DNA of 64,000 nt from Beta vulgaris subsp. vulgaris (taxonomy: Eukaryota > Streptophyta > Magnoliopsida > Caryophyllales > Amaranthaceae). The position numbers and the translations under genes were made by a program. Positions within the stretch are counted from its first letter, which is position 1. Every line of letters begins with the position of its first letter. The notes under the pieces were generated by a model that worked only from the letters and a program-made list of their open reading frames with translations, was not told where the DNA came from and ran no database searches. This document shows, one piece after another, positions 46,839 through 57,479 of this stretch. Where the stretch lies: positions 28,538,865 to 28,602,864 of the forward strand of contig NC_079209.1 of NCBI RefSeq assembly GCF_026745355.1, in the 5' to 3' direction.

Positions 46839-47368
46839 CTGGAAGTAAGAAAAAGAATAAATAAACACAAGTGACTTGAGAAATAAGCAACTAGACAACA
46901 TAAAGCGAGAATACAATCCTTAACATGGAACTGATGGAGATCATTTTTAAAGATAAGGACCTAGCCTCAAAACATAACTTAAAATCTTTATCCTGTACCC
47001 ATCCTTGTAGCAACCTTATATAAAAAGATCATGCTACCTGGACATACATTTTTGTACTCCAACAAGGCATTTGCTAAACCTCCACCTTCATTGAAGGATA
47101 TAAAAAATTAATTCTACATTTTCGTTCTTTCAATTACCGAACTGCCTCTCTTTATTTAGTATTAAAAAGTAACACCAACGTTTAACCCTATGTAATATTA
47201 CACTTTATGTTTTTCACCATAAAAAAGCTCTTTGGCATTACCATATCAGCAAAATGTGTTATACGTGCTTCTTGAAATAAAACAATATGCTTGGAAGCAA
47301 ATATTCATGATGTGTACTTGTGTACTACTACTGTACTTTCTTGCCACTTCTCTTGTGATTAATGATGC

Positions 47369-47465
47369 ACACACCCACTCCCACACCCATTTCCACACCC
47401 ACACACCCACCCACACGGCCACACCACATTCACTCACCCACCCACTCACACCCACCCACCAAGAG
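47369..47465. repeat. CACACCCA-type C-rich array
   Basis: Short tandem CACACCC/CCCACCCA repeats, similar in style to the C-rich arrays inside the other large CACTA (55390-55920 and 62700-62850). Confidence 0.7.
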
Positions 47466-47654
47466 CGAATATAACTATATAAGGGCATGGTAAGAAAGCT
47501 TCAGTGCATTTTTTGGCTGCTAGTGCTATGAGACCCTATCTCTTCTACCATTTGTTGGTTAAGATGGTCTTTTAAATATGTTATAACTCCCTCCTTTCTG
47601 GCTGCAGTTTTTATTTTTCCTTTTTTGAGTAATGCTCTGTGATTGTTAATGTAG

Positions 47655-49388
47655 GCAATAACATTTTCCGACTTCTTCTTGGCTGATATCTTAACGTCCA
47701 TGTCCAAGGTTAGTGTTGCTTATATTTCTAGGTTAATCTTTTCATTTGAAACTTCAATTCAAGTATGTAGCTTTCGTTAAAATATGAGATTTTTCTTCCC
47801 TTAATATCTTCTACGACTGGGAGTGACTGGTAAAGACACTAATACAGTTTAACGCTGGAATATAATATTTTTCGTTTGTGCATTCAGATTTTACTAGTTT
47901 ATTATAAAGGCACTAATACATTTCAAGCAAACTGCGTACGCATACTTATTTTTGCAAACTAAACATTCTAAGGATTAACTATCTACGCCTGGGGGTCATT
48001 GGTTGTATGATTTATCATTATGACATTAGTACTCGGCTAAATGTTTGGATGTGTATTCATTTATGAAATGCTTAGTTCTGTTTGGTCTGTAGTGGCAAAT
48101 GACCATGCTAAGCTGTCTGGTGCAGGTATTGTCAGACTTGGAGCGTTCAGTCTGCCGCATGGTCCATAGGCAAGTTAGTTTGTCTTTCTTTCTCCATCTC
48201 CTCCCCTCCCTCCCTTCCTTCCAGTGTCATTAGAAATACAAATTGAAAATTCTCAATCTGTCTTGATTTTACAATCAAGAAGTTTTGTTTCACATTTCTT
48301 CTGATATAATAGTGTAAACACAATTCATATGTGTACTCAGAGCAAATTGTTATTTACTGTTTGTCTCCCTTTTGTTTAAGCTAATATTGAACAAGAAAAG
48401 CTTCTATTAGTTCTTTATTCTAATATGGGATAGCTAACTCGATCATTTTTTAAGAGCAAACACTTCCTCAGTTCCTTCGTTCTTATTTCAGCATATGAAG
48501 AATTTAGCATACTATAGTTTAAAGTATGTTGAAAATGTAAGTAACACAGCATTTTATTTATAGTAGTAGTATTCAATAGAATAAATTTTTACATCAATAG
48601 TTCGATACTATAAAGCACTACCTCTTTTCCTAATTAATCAACACACTTTGCTTTTCATCATAACCAAGATAAAGTAAAATATATGAGAGATAAGAAGGAA
48701 AAAGTATGAAAGAGGGGGAGCAAAAGTATGGGAGAGAAGAAAAAGTATCCAGAAAGTACATTATACGGGGTTTGATTGGACTAAGCCCACATCCAAGAAT
48801 GGTATTAAAACAGTGACTAGATTAAGATTTTAAGAAACAGTCCAATACAGAAAGTGTGTAGATAATATAGAAACGGAGGGAGTAAAATTGAATGTTGCAT
48901 TGTATATTTGGAAACAAAGAGAAAGGACTGAAGTGCCTTACATTTTGAACGAAGGGGTTAAAAAGTATCTTGTCAGTGATACCCCATATTTAACTTAAAT
49001 TTTGTTGAGTTTGTATACTATGCTAAATTGTTAATTAGTACTTCTCTGTTCTCTTTAGTTGCAACAGTCTTTCTTTTGCACTATTTTCTCCACTTTCACT
49101 ATCTATATCTTTTACTTGTAGATAATTAAATATATTAATGATTAAAATGTTGCATTGACTAGCTTGATAGTCAAATTGTTGTAGCTAAAAATGAACGGAG
49201 AAATGGGGGAAGTATAACACAAACACAAATTGGTAAATTGCTAGCTACTAGTTCTTAGCTTAGCAGTTATTTTGTCTTTCTTACTTTGAATGGTGTTTTG
49301 TTTTTATTGGTGTAGGTTGCTACTATTGTATGGTTTGAAGCTGATTCTATATGTGGCAGTCACTCCGTTGCAATTCTTGTGGTGTAGG
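47655..49388 (+). pseudogene. Captured exons of an EXS-domain (ERD1/XPR1/SYG1) gene
   Basis: Three consecutive exons with canonical acceptors, and donors on the first two: 47655-47708 (AITFSDFFLADILTSMSK), 48126-48173 (VLSDLERSVCRMVHRQ) and 49316-49388 (VATIVWFEADSICGSHSVA, then a stop). They join in phase and match the central part of the EXS domain of plant ERD1/XPR1/SYG1 membrane proteins, linked in that family to phosphate export or Golgi retention. The copy ends at a stop where the family continues with further membrane segments, so it is a partial capture, not a working gene. Introns are retained, showing capture at DNA level. Confidence 0.75.
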
Positions 49389-49784
49389 CTTTCTCACTGT
49401 CCTTTACAGAGGTCATCATAATGTATAAGCTTGCTAGCAAACAGATAATAAGACGTACAAGCTTTTATGTAATGTACTATCTTCAGGAACATTATACATT
49501 TAGTATTTTATGCAGGTAAGAACTGCAAACCTGTTTTCTTTACTGTGTTGACCTGTTTAATTCAACTTTTTATTATGCCTTCTTAGAAGTGTGACATATA
49601 TTGTATGTCATCTTCTATGTGTAATTGGATGCTTCTTGGGTTTGCACAACTGTTGATAGAAGTTTACTTGAAGCCTTAGAGGAAGGCATAAATAGTATCT
49701 CTGAAAGGAACAGAGAGTGGCAGTACGTATGCTGCTGGCTGGGAGTAGCTAGTTGAATTTTTTTTTATTATTCAAAAGTTGCAA
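49389..49784 (+). other. CACTA interior right part
   Basis: May include more captured intron or exon sequence (for example near 49690-49750), but nothing was identified. Confidence 0.3.
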
Positions 49785-50020
49785 ATGCTCCGGTTGTTTA
49801 GGAAAACCGTAGCATTTGTAGCATCAAATGCTTCGGTTTTTCTTAATAACCGGAGCATTTGCTGATTTTTACCCATATAAAAAAGCTCAAATGCTCCGGT
49901 TTTACTTACAACCGGAGCATTTGTAAAATGCTCAAATGCTCGTATGACGTCTGCTACGCGTCAAATACGGAGCATTTGTGGGCTTTTTAACCGGAGTATT
50001 TGATGATTTTTCCACTCGTG

Positions 50021-51905
50021 TGTCTTGTTTATTGCTTTATTTTTTGGTAGCTTTTACTTGATATTGTAGTGGTTTTTGAGTTAATTTAGGCTAGTTTGTT
50101 AGATATTTCCTTAAGTTATGCAATTTTCCTCCTTGTATGCACTTTCTTTCTGTGCCTTGTTTCGTAACAGGGATGCGGAGCATGCTTGTATGGCACTTGC
50201 ACAACCTTGGATGTCGAGATCAAAGAAGAAGGCCAAGGAAACATTAAGGAAGCATAATCGAGCATAAACAAGTTCATGAGGCCAAACACAAAAGACTTTG
50301 GAAGGGCTTCTGCACAAGGGTCAACTTCAAATGAACATAGCTTTGATCAAACAAAATATTTTTGAGCGAGTACACTTGCAGATGAAATATTAGCTCAATA
50401 GCTTTCCAATGAGTGGTCACGAGCTCAGTAATGAAAAACGAGTGAGAAATGGCCGTTTGAAAATGAGCTGACAAAACTGGAAAAAAAGTGACCTGAGCAC
50501 TCGGTTCAACTGACCCACCTTGGTTGATCAGCGAAAAAACTTAAATTTTAGTACATATGATCTGACCCACCCGGGTGAACCTCAATCCGAGCACCCGGGT
50601 CACTCCAACCCGCCCGGGTCGCTGGATTTTTCCTGAAAAGAACTTTCTTTAATCCTCTTATGTACAGGGGTTTTATTGTAACTATGCTTAGATTATTATA
50701 TGACTATATGTCAAAGGACCAACTCGACCAAATGTTTAAGCTGGTGGTTGGAGTCCGATAAATAGTTTTACACTCTATCACGCCCCCTCACGTGAGACCG
50801 TATTAGGCTTGAAGTATGGATGCAACAGAGGTCTCCCTCATACCTAGCGCGAAATATTCAACTTAGAAAGGAGGGGTGGAAGAGATTTGAACCCGTGACC
50901 TTTGTGTCACGCTGCAACTGGTGCCACGTCAAAGGACTAACTCAACTAAAAGCTTAATTTGATTGTTGGAGTCCCATAAATAGTTTTACACTCTATCACT
51001 ATATAAGGCAAACTCGTCACATTTTAGGTAAAGCTATTTTACATTCTAATTAGTGAGAGATTTAATTTCTGCTTAGCATTCAAACTTGAAAACCTTAGGA
51101 GAGAAAAACTCTCATCTTCTAGAGAGATAATAAGTGAGAGAAACTTATTGAAAGCTAGGAATATCATGAATCTAAGAAGGAAACTTTAAGATTTAGAGGC
51201 TCCTTCCAACTTTAATGAGAATTTCTTACTGTCTCATAATTTATTGCTTTATTTTCTTATTTTCATATTATTCTCCATCTACTTACTTGTTCATCCTAAA
51301 TTAGTGTTTTAGTTCATGTTAGTAGTTGTTAATGTTTGTAGTTTATAATTATTTATGATTTAGAGTAGCTATTTATTTGGGAGGGGTTTGAAACCATTGT
51401 TGAGTTAATGAACCTCTAAATCCAATATTGGGTTTTGACTTGAAATAATCTTGGTTAATTGATTTGGCATTTTCAAGAGTGTTGTGTGATTGGTCATCAT
51501 AATTCATAGGAGTATAATTTAGGTACCCTTAGTAAAGGATCGAGAGATGAAGTTAAGGGTTTTATGTTCATCATGTTTATGGATATGCTTGGTTGAATGC
51601 CTTTGCCATGAGAATAGGTTTTTAGTAGGAGACTAGGCCGATCTAGCTAGCTCGAGAGATGTTTAGAGTACCACTAGATGAATGATTCCCCTCAATAGAT
51701 TCCTACTGTTGATTTCTTATTGTGATTGCTTGGTCTGTAAATCGATTTATTTACGGATACCCCTTCCAAAGTCAACTTTTTATTATATTGTTATTTATAA
51801 ATCCTCAAAAACATAGACTTAGCTTAGCTTATCATAAATCGATACTTATTGGTGTTTCCCTTAGTCCTTGTGCATTCGATCCTTTACTTGCCCTAGATTC
51901 TGGAA
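50021..51905 (+). repeat. 3' LTR of the Athila-like element (main part)
   Basis: Continues from 44396 after the CACTA. 51158-51905 matches the 5' LTR remnant. It includes a GC-rich ACCCGGGT-rich stretch near 50565-50625 and the SMART at 50709-50998. The last bases expected from the 5' LTR are missing; Copia-like sequence starts at once. Confidence 0.7.
50709..50998 (-). mobile_element. SMART, a 290-bp miniature LTR retrotransposon
   Basis: Two 72-bp terminal direct repeats (50709-50780 and 50927-50998) share long stretches such as AATAGTTTTACACTCTATCA. They are flanked by a perfect TSD CTATA (50704-50708 and 50999-51003). On the minus strand, TGAGGGGGCG beside the left repeat is polypurine-like, and TGGCACCAGTTGC beside the right repeat could be a primer site. 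The 146-bp interior has no ORF. Size and structure fit SMART elements known from plants. An alternative is a small duplicated SINE-like unit. Confidence 0.75.
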
Positions 51906-52593
51906 TAAGGAAATCAATATTCATACTAAGAGGAGAATTAATAAGTAAAAAGATATGTGATTGTGAGGTAGAGTTTGATGGTTGAGTAGTTTAACGATAA
52001 CGTAAGTGGTGTTCATGAAAAATGATGTCCCTGGAAACAATCATTTTGCCAGTAGAAAGACATAACGCTTTACATGCCTTTTGCTCTAGTGAATCTCTTG
52101 GATCAAACTTTGACCGATGAGCTTTTATAGTAACTCTACTTTGAGAAAACAAGGCTCTTGCAGTTTTTAATAAATGTTTCCGCTTCCTCTCTACAACCCC
52201 ATTCTGTTGAGGAGTTTTAACATAAGATTATTGATGCTTAATGCCTTTTTGTGTAAAAAAGATTCGATAAATCACTATGATGAAACTCTTTTAGCATTAT
52301 ATGCTCTTATACAAAGATTTTATGTATTGTACTGTGTACGAGCCGTAGTAGAAAAAGACTAAAGTATGTAAAAGCATCACTTTTCTTTTTCATCAAGAAG
52401 TTCCAAGTACATTTCTTGAAAAAATCATCAACCAATGTAAGAAACCAAGAAAACCATCATGCGTCTTGGACTTATAGGGTCCCCAGGTATCTATATAATA
52501 CCCCTCATCATTGCTCTAAAGGGATATAGCATACTACTTATTCCAACAAGATGCATCTTTCTTTTAGGGAGCTCATTTTCTTAATTACTCCAT

Positions 52594-52648
52594 AGTTAAG
52601 CGTGCTTGGCTGGTAATAGTCGAGGGATGGGTAACCTCATTGGAAATT
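52594..52648 (+). promoter_or_regulatory. 5S-rRNA-like segment in Cassandra LTR 1
   Basis: GTTAAGCGTGCTTGG and GGGATGGGTAACCTCAT line up with the plant 5S rRNA internal promoter region (A box to C box). Known Cassandra LTRs can drive Pol III transcription from this part. Confidence 0.85.
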
Positions 52649-53087
52649 TTTTAATATGCGCTTAATTGAGGACAAAATGCACCGAAAGAATATTGGTTAT
52701 TGAGGACGTTCCTGCCCTGGGTGCGCATTGGTGACAATAAACTCGACTCCGTATCCGTCGGGTGCTACAAATGGTATCAGAGCAACTCTGTGATCGTGTG
52801 TTGATCGTGTGGATAATTAAACCAAGCTTAACCGCCTAGTGGGGGAGGATTCTAGGGCTATATTACCGCTGCGGTCGAATATGTGATTAGTTTACTGGCT
52901 AGGGAGACTCACATGTCGTTATGGCCGAACATGTGGAGTCCTCAAGTGTAATGAGGGCGTTGTTTTGCTTATTAAGTGAGGGGTGTATGTAATACCCCTC
53001 ATGATTGCTTTAAAGGGATATAGCAGGCTACTTGTTCCAACAAGATGCATCTTTCTTCTCGATAGCTCATTTCCTTAGTTACCCCAC

Positions 53088-53144
53088 AATTAAACGTGCT
53101 TGGATGGGAATAGTCGATGGATGGGTGTCCTCCTGGGAAGTTCG
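53088..53144 (+). promoter_or_regulatory. 5S-rRNA-like segment in Cassandra LTR 2
   Basis: TTAAACGTGCTTGGATGGG and GATGGGTGTCCTCCTGGGAAG keep the 5S layout; the latter differs from 5S at one position. Confidence 0.85.
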
Positions 53145-53587
53145 TCAATGTGCGAATAAGTAAGGAGCAAATGCGCCGGAAGAACTTCGGTTGGTTATTG
53201 AGGACGATTGTTGCCCTATATGCGCATTGCTGACGATAGGCTCGACTCTGTATTGGTCCGGTGTTACAAATGGTATCAGAGCAAATCTGCTACCTCATGT
53301 TGATCGCCAGGATAATTAATCCAAGATTAGTTGTCCAGTAGGGGAGGATTTTAGGGCTATATCACTGGTTGCGGCCGATCGAATATGTGATTAGTTTACA
53401 GCCTGGGACTGCCCACAGGGTGTTGTGGTTGAATATGTGGAGTCTTCAGGCGCAACGAGGGCGTTGTTGTCCTTAAGTGGGGGTGTATGTAATAACCCTC
53501 ATGATTACTTTAAAGGGATATAGCAGACTAGTTATTCCATCAAAACGCATCTTTCTTTTAGGGAGCTCATCCCCTTAGTTACTCCAT

Positions 53588-53642
53588 ATTTAAGTGTGCT
53601 TGGCTGGGAGTAGTCCAGGGATAGTGACCTCATGGGAAGTTT
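53588..53642 (+). promoter_or_regulatory. 5S-rRNA-like segment in Cassandra LTR 3
   Basis: TTTAAGTGTGCTTGGCTGGG and GTGACCTCATGGGAAGTT; it has lost three bases in the GGATGGGTGACC box (GGATAGTGACC). Confidence 0.8.
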
Positions 53643-53975
53643 CTCAGGGTCCACATAAGTAAGGACAAAAATACACCGGAACAACTTGTGTTAGCTATTG
53701 AAGATAGTTGTAGCCTTGTATGTGATTGATAACGATAAACTCGCCTCCATATGGGTTGGGTCTTACAATATACATGGACTATTTCAAAGCATTTATTTGT
53801 AGTGGAAGTACTCAAAGGAAAAGACAATTGTGTTTTCCTAGATTGAGGACATTCTTGGCATATAACATCAAATGCAACTTTATAAGGAATGTCACAGTTG
53901 ACAAGATGCAACTTATTTAAAGGTAGGTGTCCTAACCTTAGATGCCAAAAATTGTGCATCTTTGAACTTAGCAAT

Positions 53976-55086
53976 CAGGGCAGAATCTTCTGTAACAGAC
54001 TAAGCAAGAGACTGATGCATGTGTTAAATTTGCAAATTACCAATTAATAATAAATGTACATTCATATGATCTGAGGCTGGCTGTGTAATTTGAAAGCATT
54101 TGGTTTTACACATTTGCAAAAGAAATGGTCAAACAAACAGCCAACTGCACCTGATCAAAGGTGGAGTTGATTGGATTTCTTTGCCATTCATGCTTTTGAT
54201 TATTGTATTAGTTAATATTGTTATGATTTTTTGATCTTATATAAGGTATTAATCATAATTGCCAAATTAAGGTGTGGATTTGTTGGCTCTAAACCAAGTG
54301 ATTGCAAATCAAGTTTGTTAGTCTTCTAACAGTTCTACAAGAATTCCTTGGTCAACATGACCAGATGAGAGGTAGAGTTGCATGTAGCGTTATAACATAT
54401 TGCTTATCTTAGGTTTCTTTTAGCATATTATAAAAGATGGCCTAATGTATGAGGACGTGTATGGCCTCAAGCCTACAATTATATGGAGGTTGAAACTCTT
54501 TAATCTTGATTAGAAAGTTATAGCTAGTGCTCTATTGCTAAAATCTGCCAAGAAAAGGCTTCTTTGGTGGAAGAACAAAGTTATAGTAATTCCAATCCTG
54601 GTTGGTTTTTGATTGATATTGTTAAACTAAAATAGTCTAACATAAATCTTTATCTAGTTTATCTAAAAAAAAGGAGTTAAAATCAACTTGAAACAAAATA
54701 TATAAGGATTGGTGTATGTTGTATACTGTTCAGAAGGTGATGTTTAGAAGATTCCTGACCTAAATCACCAATAAAACAATAGGATATAAATTGTTGATTT
54801 GTGTTCATACAGTATACATATATGTATACTATCTAAGTTTTTGGTTAGAAAGGAGGATCCAGCAAAATATTAATGGCTTTAAATATATTTATAACTTTTC
54901 TCCTTTAACAGATGTTAACTAAGTTGATCTCTTTTCGCTTTTGGTTATATGTTGATTAACTCAAGATTATATAAATGGTAGAAGTACATGACCATAACTT
55001 AGTTGGTTGTAAAGCTAATCTTGCCACCACACAGCTCCTTTCCTTCTTTCAGGCAGACTGAGGCTACAACTGCTTTTGAGATCTTA
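53976..55086. other. AT-rich spacer
   Basis: Possible decayed Copia sequence at its left end. No other gene or element was recognised. It ends with TTA (55084-55086), the presumed TSD of the next element. Confidence 0.35.
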
Positions 55087-55094
55087 CAAAAATA

Positions 55095-55340
55095 TGCAAG
55101 GGATGCGGTCAAAACAGCCCTAAGGGTTGCGTATTTGGCTAACAGTCCTTGTTGAAGCAGCCCTTCACCCAAAGGAAGGGTTACGGTTTAGTACTCGAAG
55201 GGCTTCACTTTTAAAAGGGTTGCGGTTTCATAGAAAAATGCAGCCTTTCATTTCCAATAGGGTTGTGTTAGTTCATAAACCGTAGCCGTAAAAAAATAGA
55301 AGGGTTGCGGTTTATGCCCAAAACTGCAACCCTTTTAAAC
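55095..55340. repeat. CACTA left subterminal repeats
   Basis: Copies of (G)AAGGGTTGCGGTTT and its reverse complement, matching the right end at 63290-63575. Confidence 0.75.
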
Positions 55341-55389
55341 AATATTTCTTTATATATATATATATTACCCACAAGCCACAGTGCAGGTC

Positions 55390-55922
55390 GCAGCACACCT
55401 TGCTGCCCCACCTCCCCACACCCCTGCTCACACACCTGCCCACCTCCCCACACCCCTGTGCCCACCCCAGACCACATCCCATACCCCCAGCACCCCCTGC
55501 TGCCCCCAACCCACACCCACCTGACAATCTCCCACACCCCTGCCCACCCATATGCTCACCTCCCTCCGCCCCTGCCCACTTCCCCACACCCCTCCCCACA
55601 CCCCTGCTAACCTCCCCACCCACCTCCCCATACCACACCCCAACACTCCCTGCTGCCCGAGCCTATACCCACCTGATCACCTCCCCACACCCCTCCCCAC
55701 ACCCCTAACCAACCACATACCCCCAGTACACCCACCTGCCCCATCCCACACCCACCTGTCCACACCCCTGCCCACCTCCGCACCCACCCCAGACCAGCTC
55801 CCACACGTCCAATACCCCCTACCTACACCCACCCTGACCCCCTCCCCACACCCTTGCCTGCCCACCTCCCCCCTGCCTACCTCCCCACACCCTTACACAC
55901 CCACCTCCCCCCGCCGAACACC
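55390..55922. repeat. C-rich CCCCACACCCCTGCCCACCT array
   Basis: About 530 bases of imperfect 16-20 bp units, C-rich on the plus strand. All frames stay open on both strands, giving Pro/His or Gly/Val protein-like strings, which is compositional. Confidence 0.85.
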
Positions 55923-56278
55923 TCCCTTTTAAAAAACAACCACAATAATGCAACAAAAAAATTAATTGCAAATATTTAAAAAAATATATATTGAAATAGT
56001 TAAGTGTACATAGAATTGACAAAGTACATATTATTAGGAAAATAATATCACAAAATCCTCCCAAAATGTTCATAAGCAATCATCACAAAGGTAAGTCGTC
56101 AACCTATCCCGAACTTCATTGAATTCCTCCATGGTGAAGCGCTTCAAACTTCTATTCATATAAAACCTTGCAAAACAACCAAGGAATACAACACATACTA
56201 TAAGAATTCAATCATTTACCGTGGTTAATAATTCTAAAAACTATATATACTTTTCCGAAAGGCAACCAACAATAAATT

Positions 56279-57090
56279 TGTTAGTCGAGTACAAACACTT
56301 AAGCAACTACAAGAGGGGGGGGGGGTCAATTGTAGTTGGGGAGATTTTCTAACTTTTTACGGAAATAAAAGAATGATTGACTAAGAAAGAGATAAATGCA
56401 TAAACAAGAAAGAAATAAGAACACGGGATTTTTACAAGGAAAACTTCCTAGACCCAATAGGAAGAAAAACCTTGACCACGAGGGATTTTGACTCAATTCT
56501 CTTTAATAACTTTGGCCAAAAGACTCAGTTTTATACAACCTAAACTCGGAACTACTCTGTTCCTCTAGGAACTAGTTCCCAGTCAACTTGTTCCCCTGAA
56601 CAATCGACTTTCTCTCTTGACTTCACTCAAAGTCTTTTCTCTTTCTCTCTTCTCTTTCTCTTTTTCTCTCAAAATGATTACAGATTTAGATTCACTCAAC
56701 CCAATCTATAATACACTAAGTAATAATGAAAGAAGAGTAAAATCAAATACACTTTCACTAAGATATTACACTTAAAATTCTGAAAGCATACTTTAAAAGA
56801 TTGTTACAAAAAACTTATTTGTAGAGGACAATCTTCCCATGATCTTCTCCACGATCTTCTCCACGATCATAATGGAGCTTGTATTCAGCCACTCCTTCCA
56901 TGATCTATCCGTTGCAAGTTTCCGTTGAAAGTTAGTTGGTTAGTTTCCTCAATTTCAGCCACTAACACACGCGTATTGATTTTACCACGCCTTGTTAGTA
57001 GGTGGGTTGTTGTGGTTTCTAAAATCTAGCAACTACCACAACTCATCCTTCTTAGGCGCTTGTTTAGGTTAGTTTTTGACGGCTCTTTTT
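56279..57090 (-). repeat. Sirevirus-type solo LTR or LTR fragment
   Basis: Starts TGTTAGTCGAG and follows the order of the Sirevirus LTRs at 34043 and 42513: ACTACAAGAGGGGG, TTGTAGTTGGGGAGAT, CTAGGAACTAGTTCCCAGTC, then a CT-rich tract. The end is not homologous to those LTRs; ACAGAATT near 57080 against AAATT before the start is a weak TSD candidate. A run of 12 G occurs at 56318-56329. Confidence 0.65.
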
Positions 57091-57479
57091 ACAGAATTTT
57101 TCCATCCATAATATAAACGGTTTGTCACAAATAAAGTTTAACAACTTAATTTTTTATTAACCTCCTAATCAATTCTCCATAAGTTATTTAACATATTATT
57201 TGTGATATCTAAAAGTTCATAAATTAAAAAGAATAAATCTAAACTATAAACTAAGTTCAAACACGAGTGATTAAATCTAATAAAATAAACTAAGAACACA
57301 CGAATAAAAACGAAACTAAGTTAAACAAAGTTAATTATTTATCATTATCAAAATAGTGAAACAACAAAATTGAAGGTTAAAAATCTAAATACTAGTTATA
57401 TTATACCTTATATAGTCCTATTCAAAAAAAAAAAAAAAATTGGAGTTAAATGACTCTCAGTCTAATACTTGAAAGTGAA

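Larger units (their letters stand above)
44397..50020. mobile_element. CACTA element carrying host gene fragments (Pack-CACTA)
   Basis: A 5,624-bp element with TSD TGT (44394-44396 and 50021-50023). The left end is CACTAGTGGAAAAAAC; the reverse complement of the right end is CACGAGTGGAAAAATC, one change in the CACTA core. Subterminal repeats built on CAAATGCTCCGGTT occur in both orientations at 44435-44600 and 49785-50005. No transposase motif was seen. Instead, spliced-gene fragments from at least two host genes lie inside. It must have been moved by another element's transposase. Confidence 0.88.
29689..51905 (+). mobile_element. Athila-like LTR element, nested and without recognisable gag-pol
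   Basis: Two homologous LTR segments (29689-30528; 44391-44396 plus 50021-51905) bound an internal region. Its primer site TGGCGTCGTTGCTAGGGGA fits the Asp-tRNA type used by Athila/Tat elements. A polypurine tract CTTGAGGGAGTT precedes the 3' LTR. Without the three nested insertions in the internal region and LTR it is about 6 kb. The 5' LTR lacks its first half and the 3' LTR its last stretch, so outer TSDs cannot be tested. No RT, integrase or gag motif was found; instead there are ORFs with membrane-type segments. This suggests a non-autonomous derivative. Confidence 0.7.
52494..53767 (+). mobile_element. Cassandra-type TRIM with three LTRs
   Basis: LTR - internal - LTR - internal - LTR. 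LTRs of about 276, 281 and 280 bp (52494-52769, 52988-53268, 53488-53767) start T(G/A)TAATA(A/C)CCCTCAT and end TTACA or CTACA. Two internal segments of about 218 bp each begin with the Met-tRNA primer site TGGTATCAGAGC (52772 and 53271) and end with a G-rich polypurine tract. Flanks ATCTA (52489-52493) and ATATA (53768-53772) are a TSD with one mismatch. Each LTR contains sequence like the 5S rRNA 3' half, the hallmark of Cassandra. No coding capacity. Confidence 0.9.
51906..53975 (-). pseudogene. Copia pol relic (GAG-pre-integrase and integrase)
   Basis: On the minus strand, 53975-53770 gives a GAG-pre-integrase region (HNFWHLRLGHLP, then CQECPQSRKTQLSF). 52493-51906 gives the integrase core and tail with several frame breaks (WGPYKSKTHDGF, VDDF, and a QNG-type motif). 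The Cassandra element separates the two parts exactly within the integrase start. Taking out Cassandra and one TSD copy makes the frame continuous at that point, confirming orientation and insertion. The right flank may include more decayed gag up to about 54020. No LTRs of this element were found. Confidence 0.75.

Noticed and set aside
52594..53642. 5S rRNA genes
   Set aside because: Only the 3' half of 5S is present, three times, always at the same place in an LTR; these are Cassandra LTRs.
55305..55932. Long overlapping Pro/His- and Gly/Val-rich ORFs on both strands
   Set aside because: They follow from a C-rich tandem repeat that lacks stops in every frame; no codon or domain evidence.
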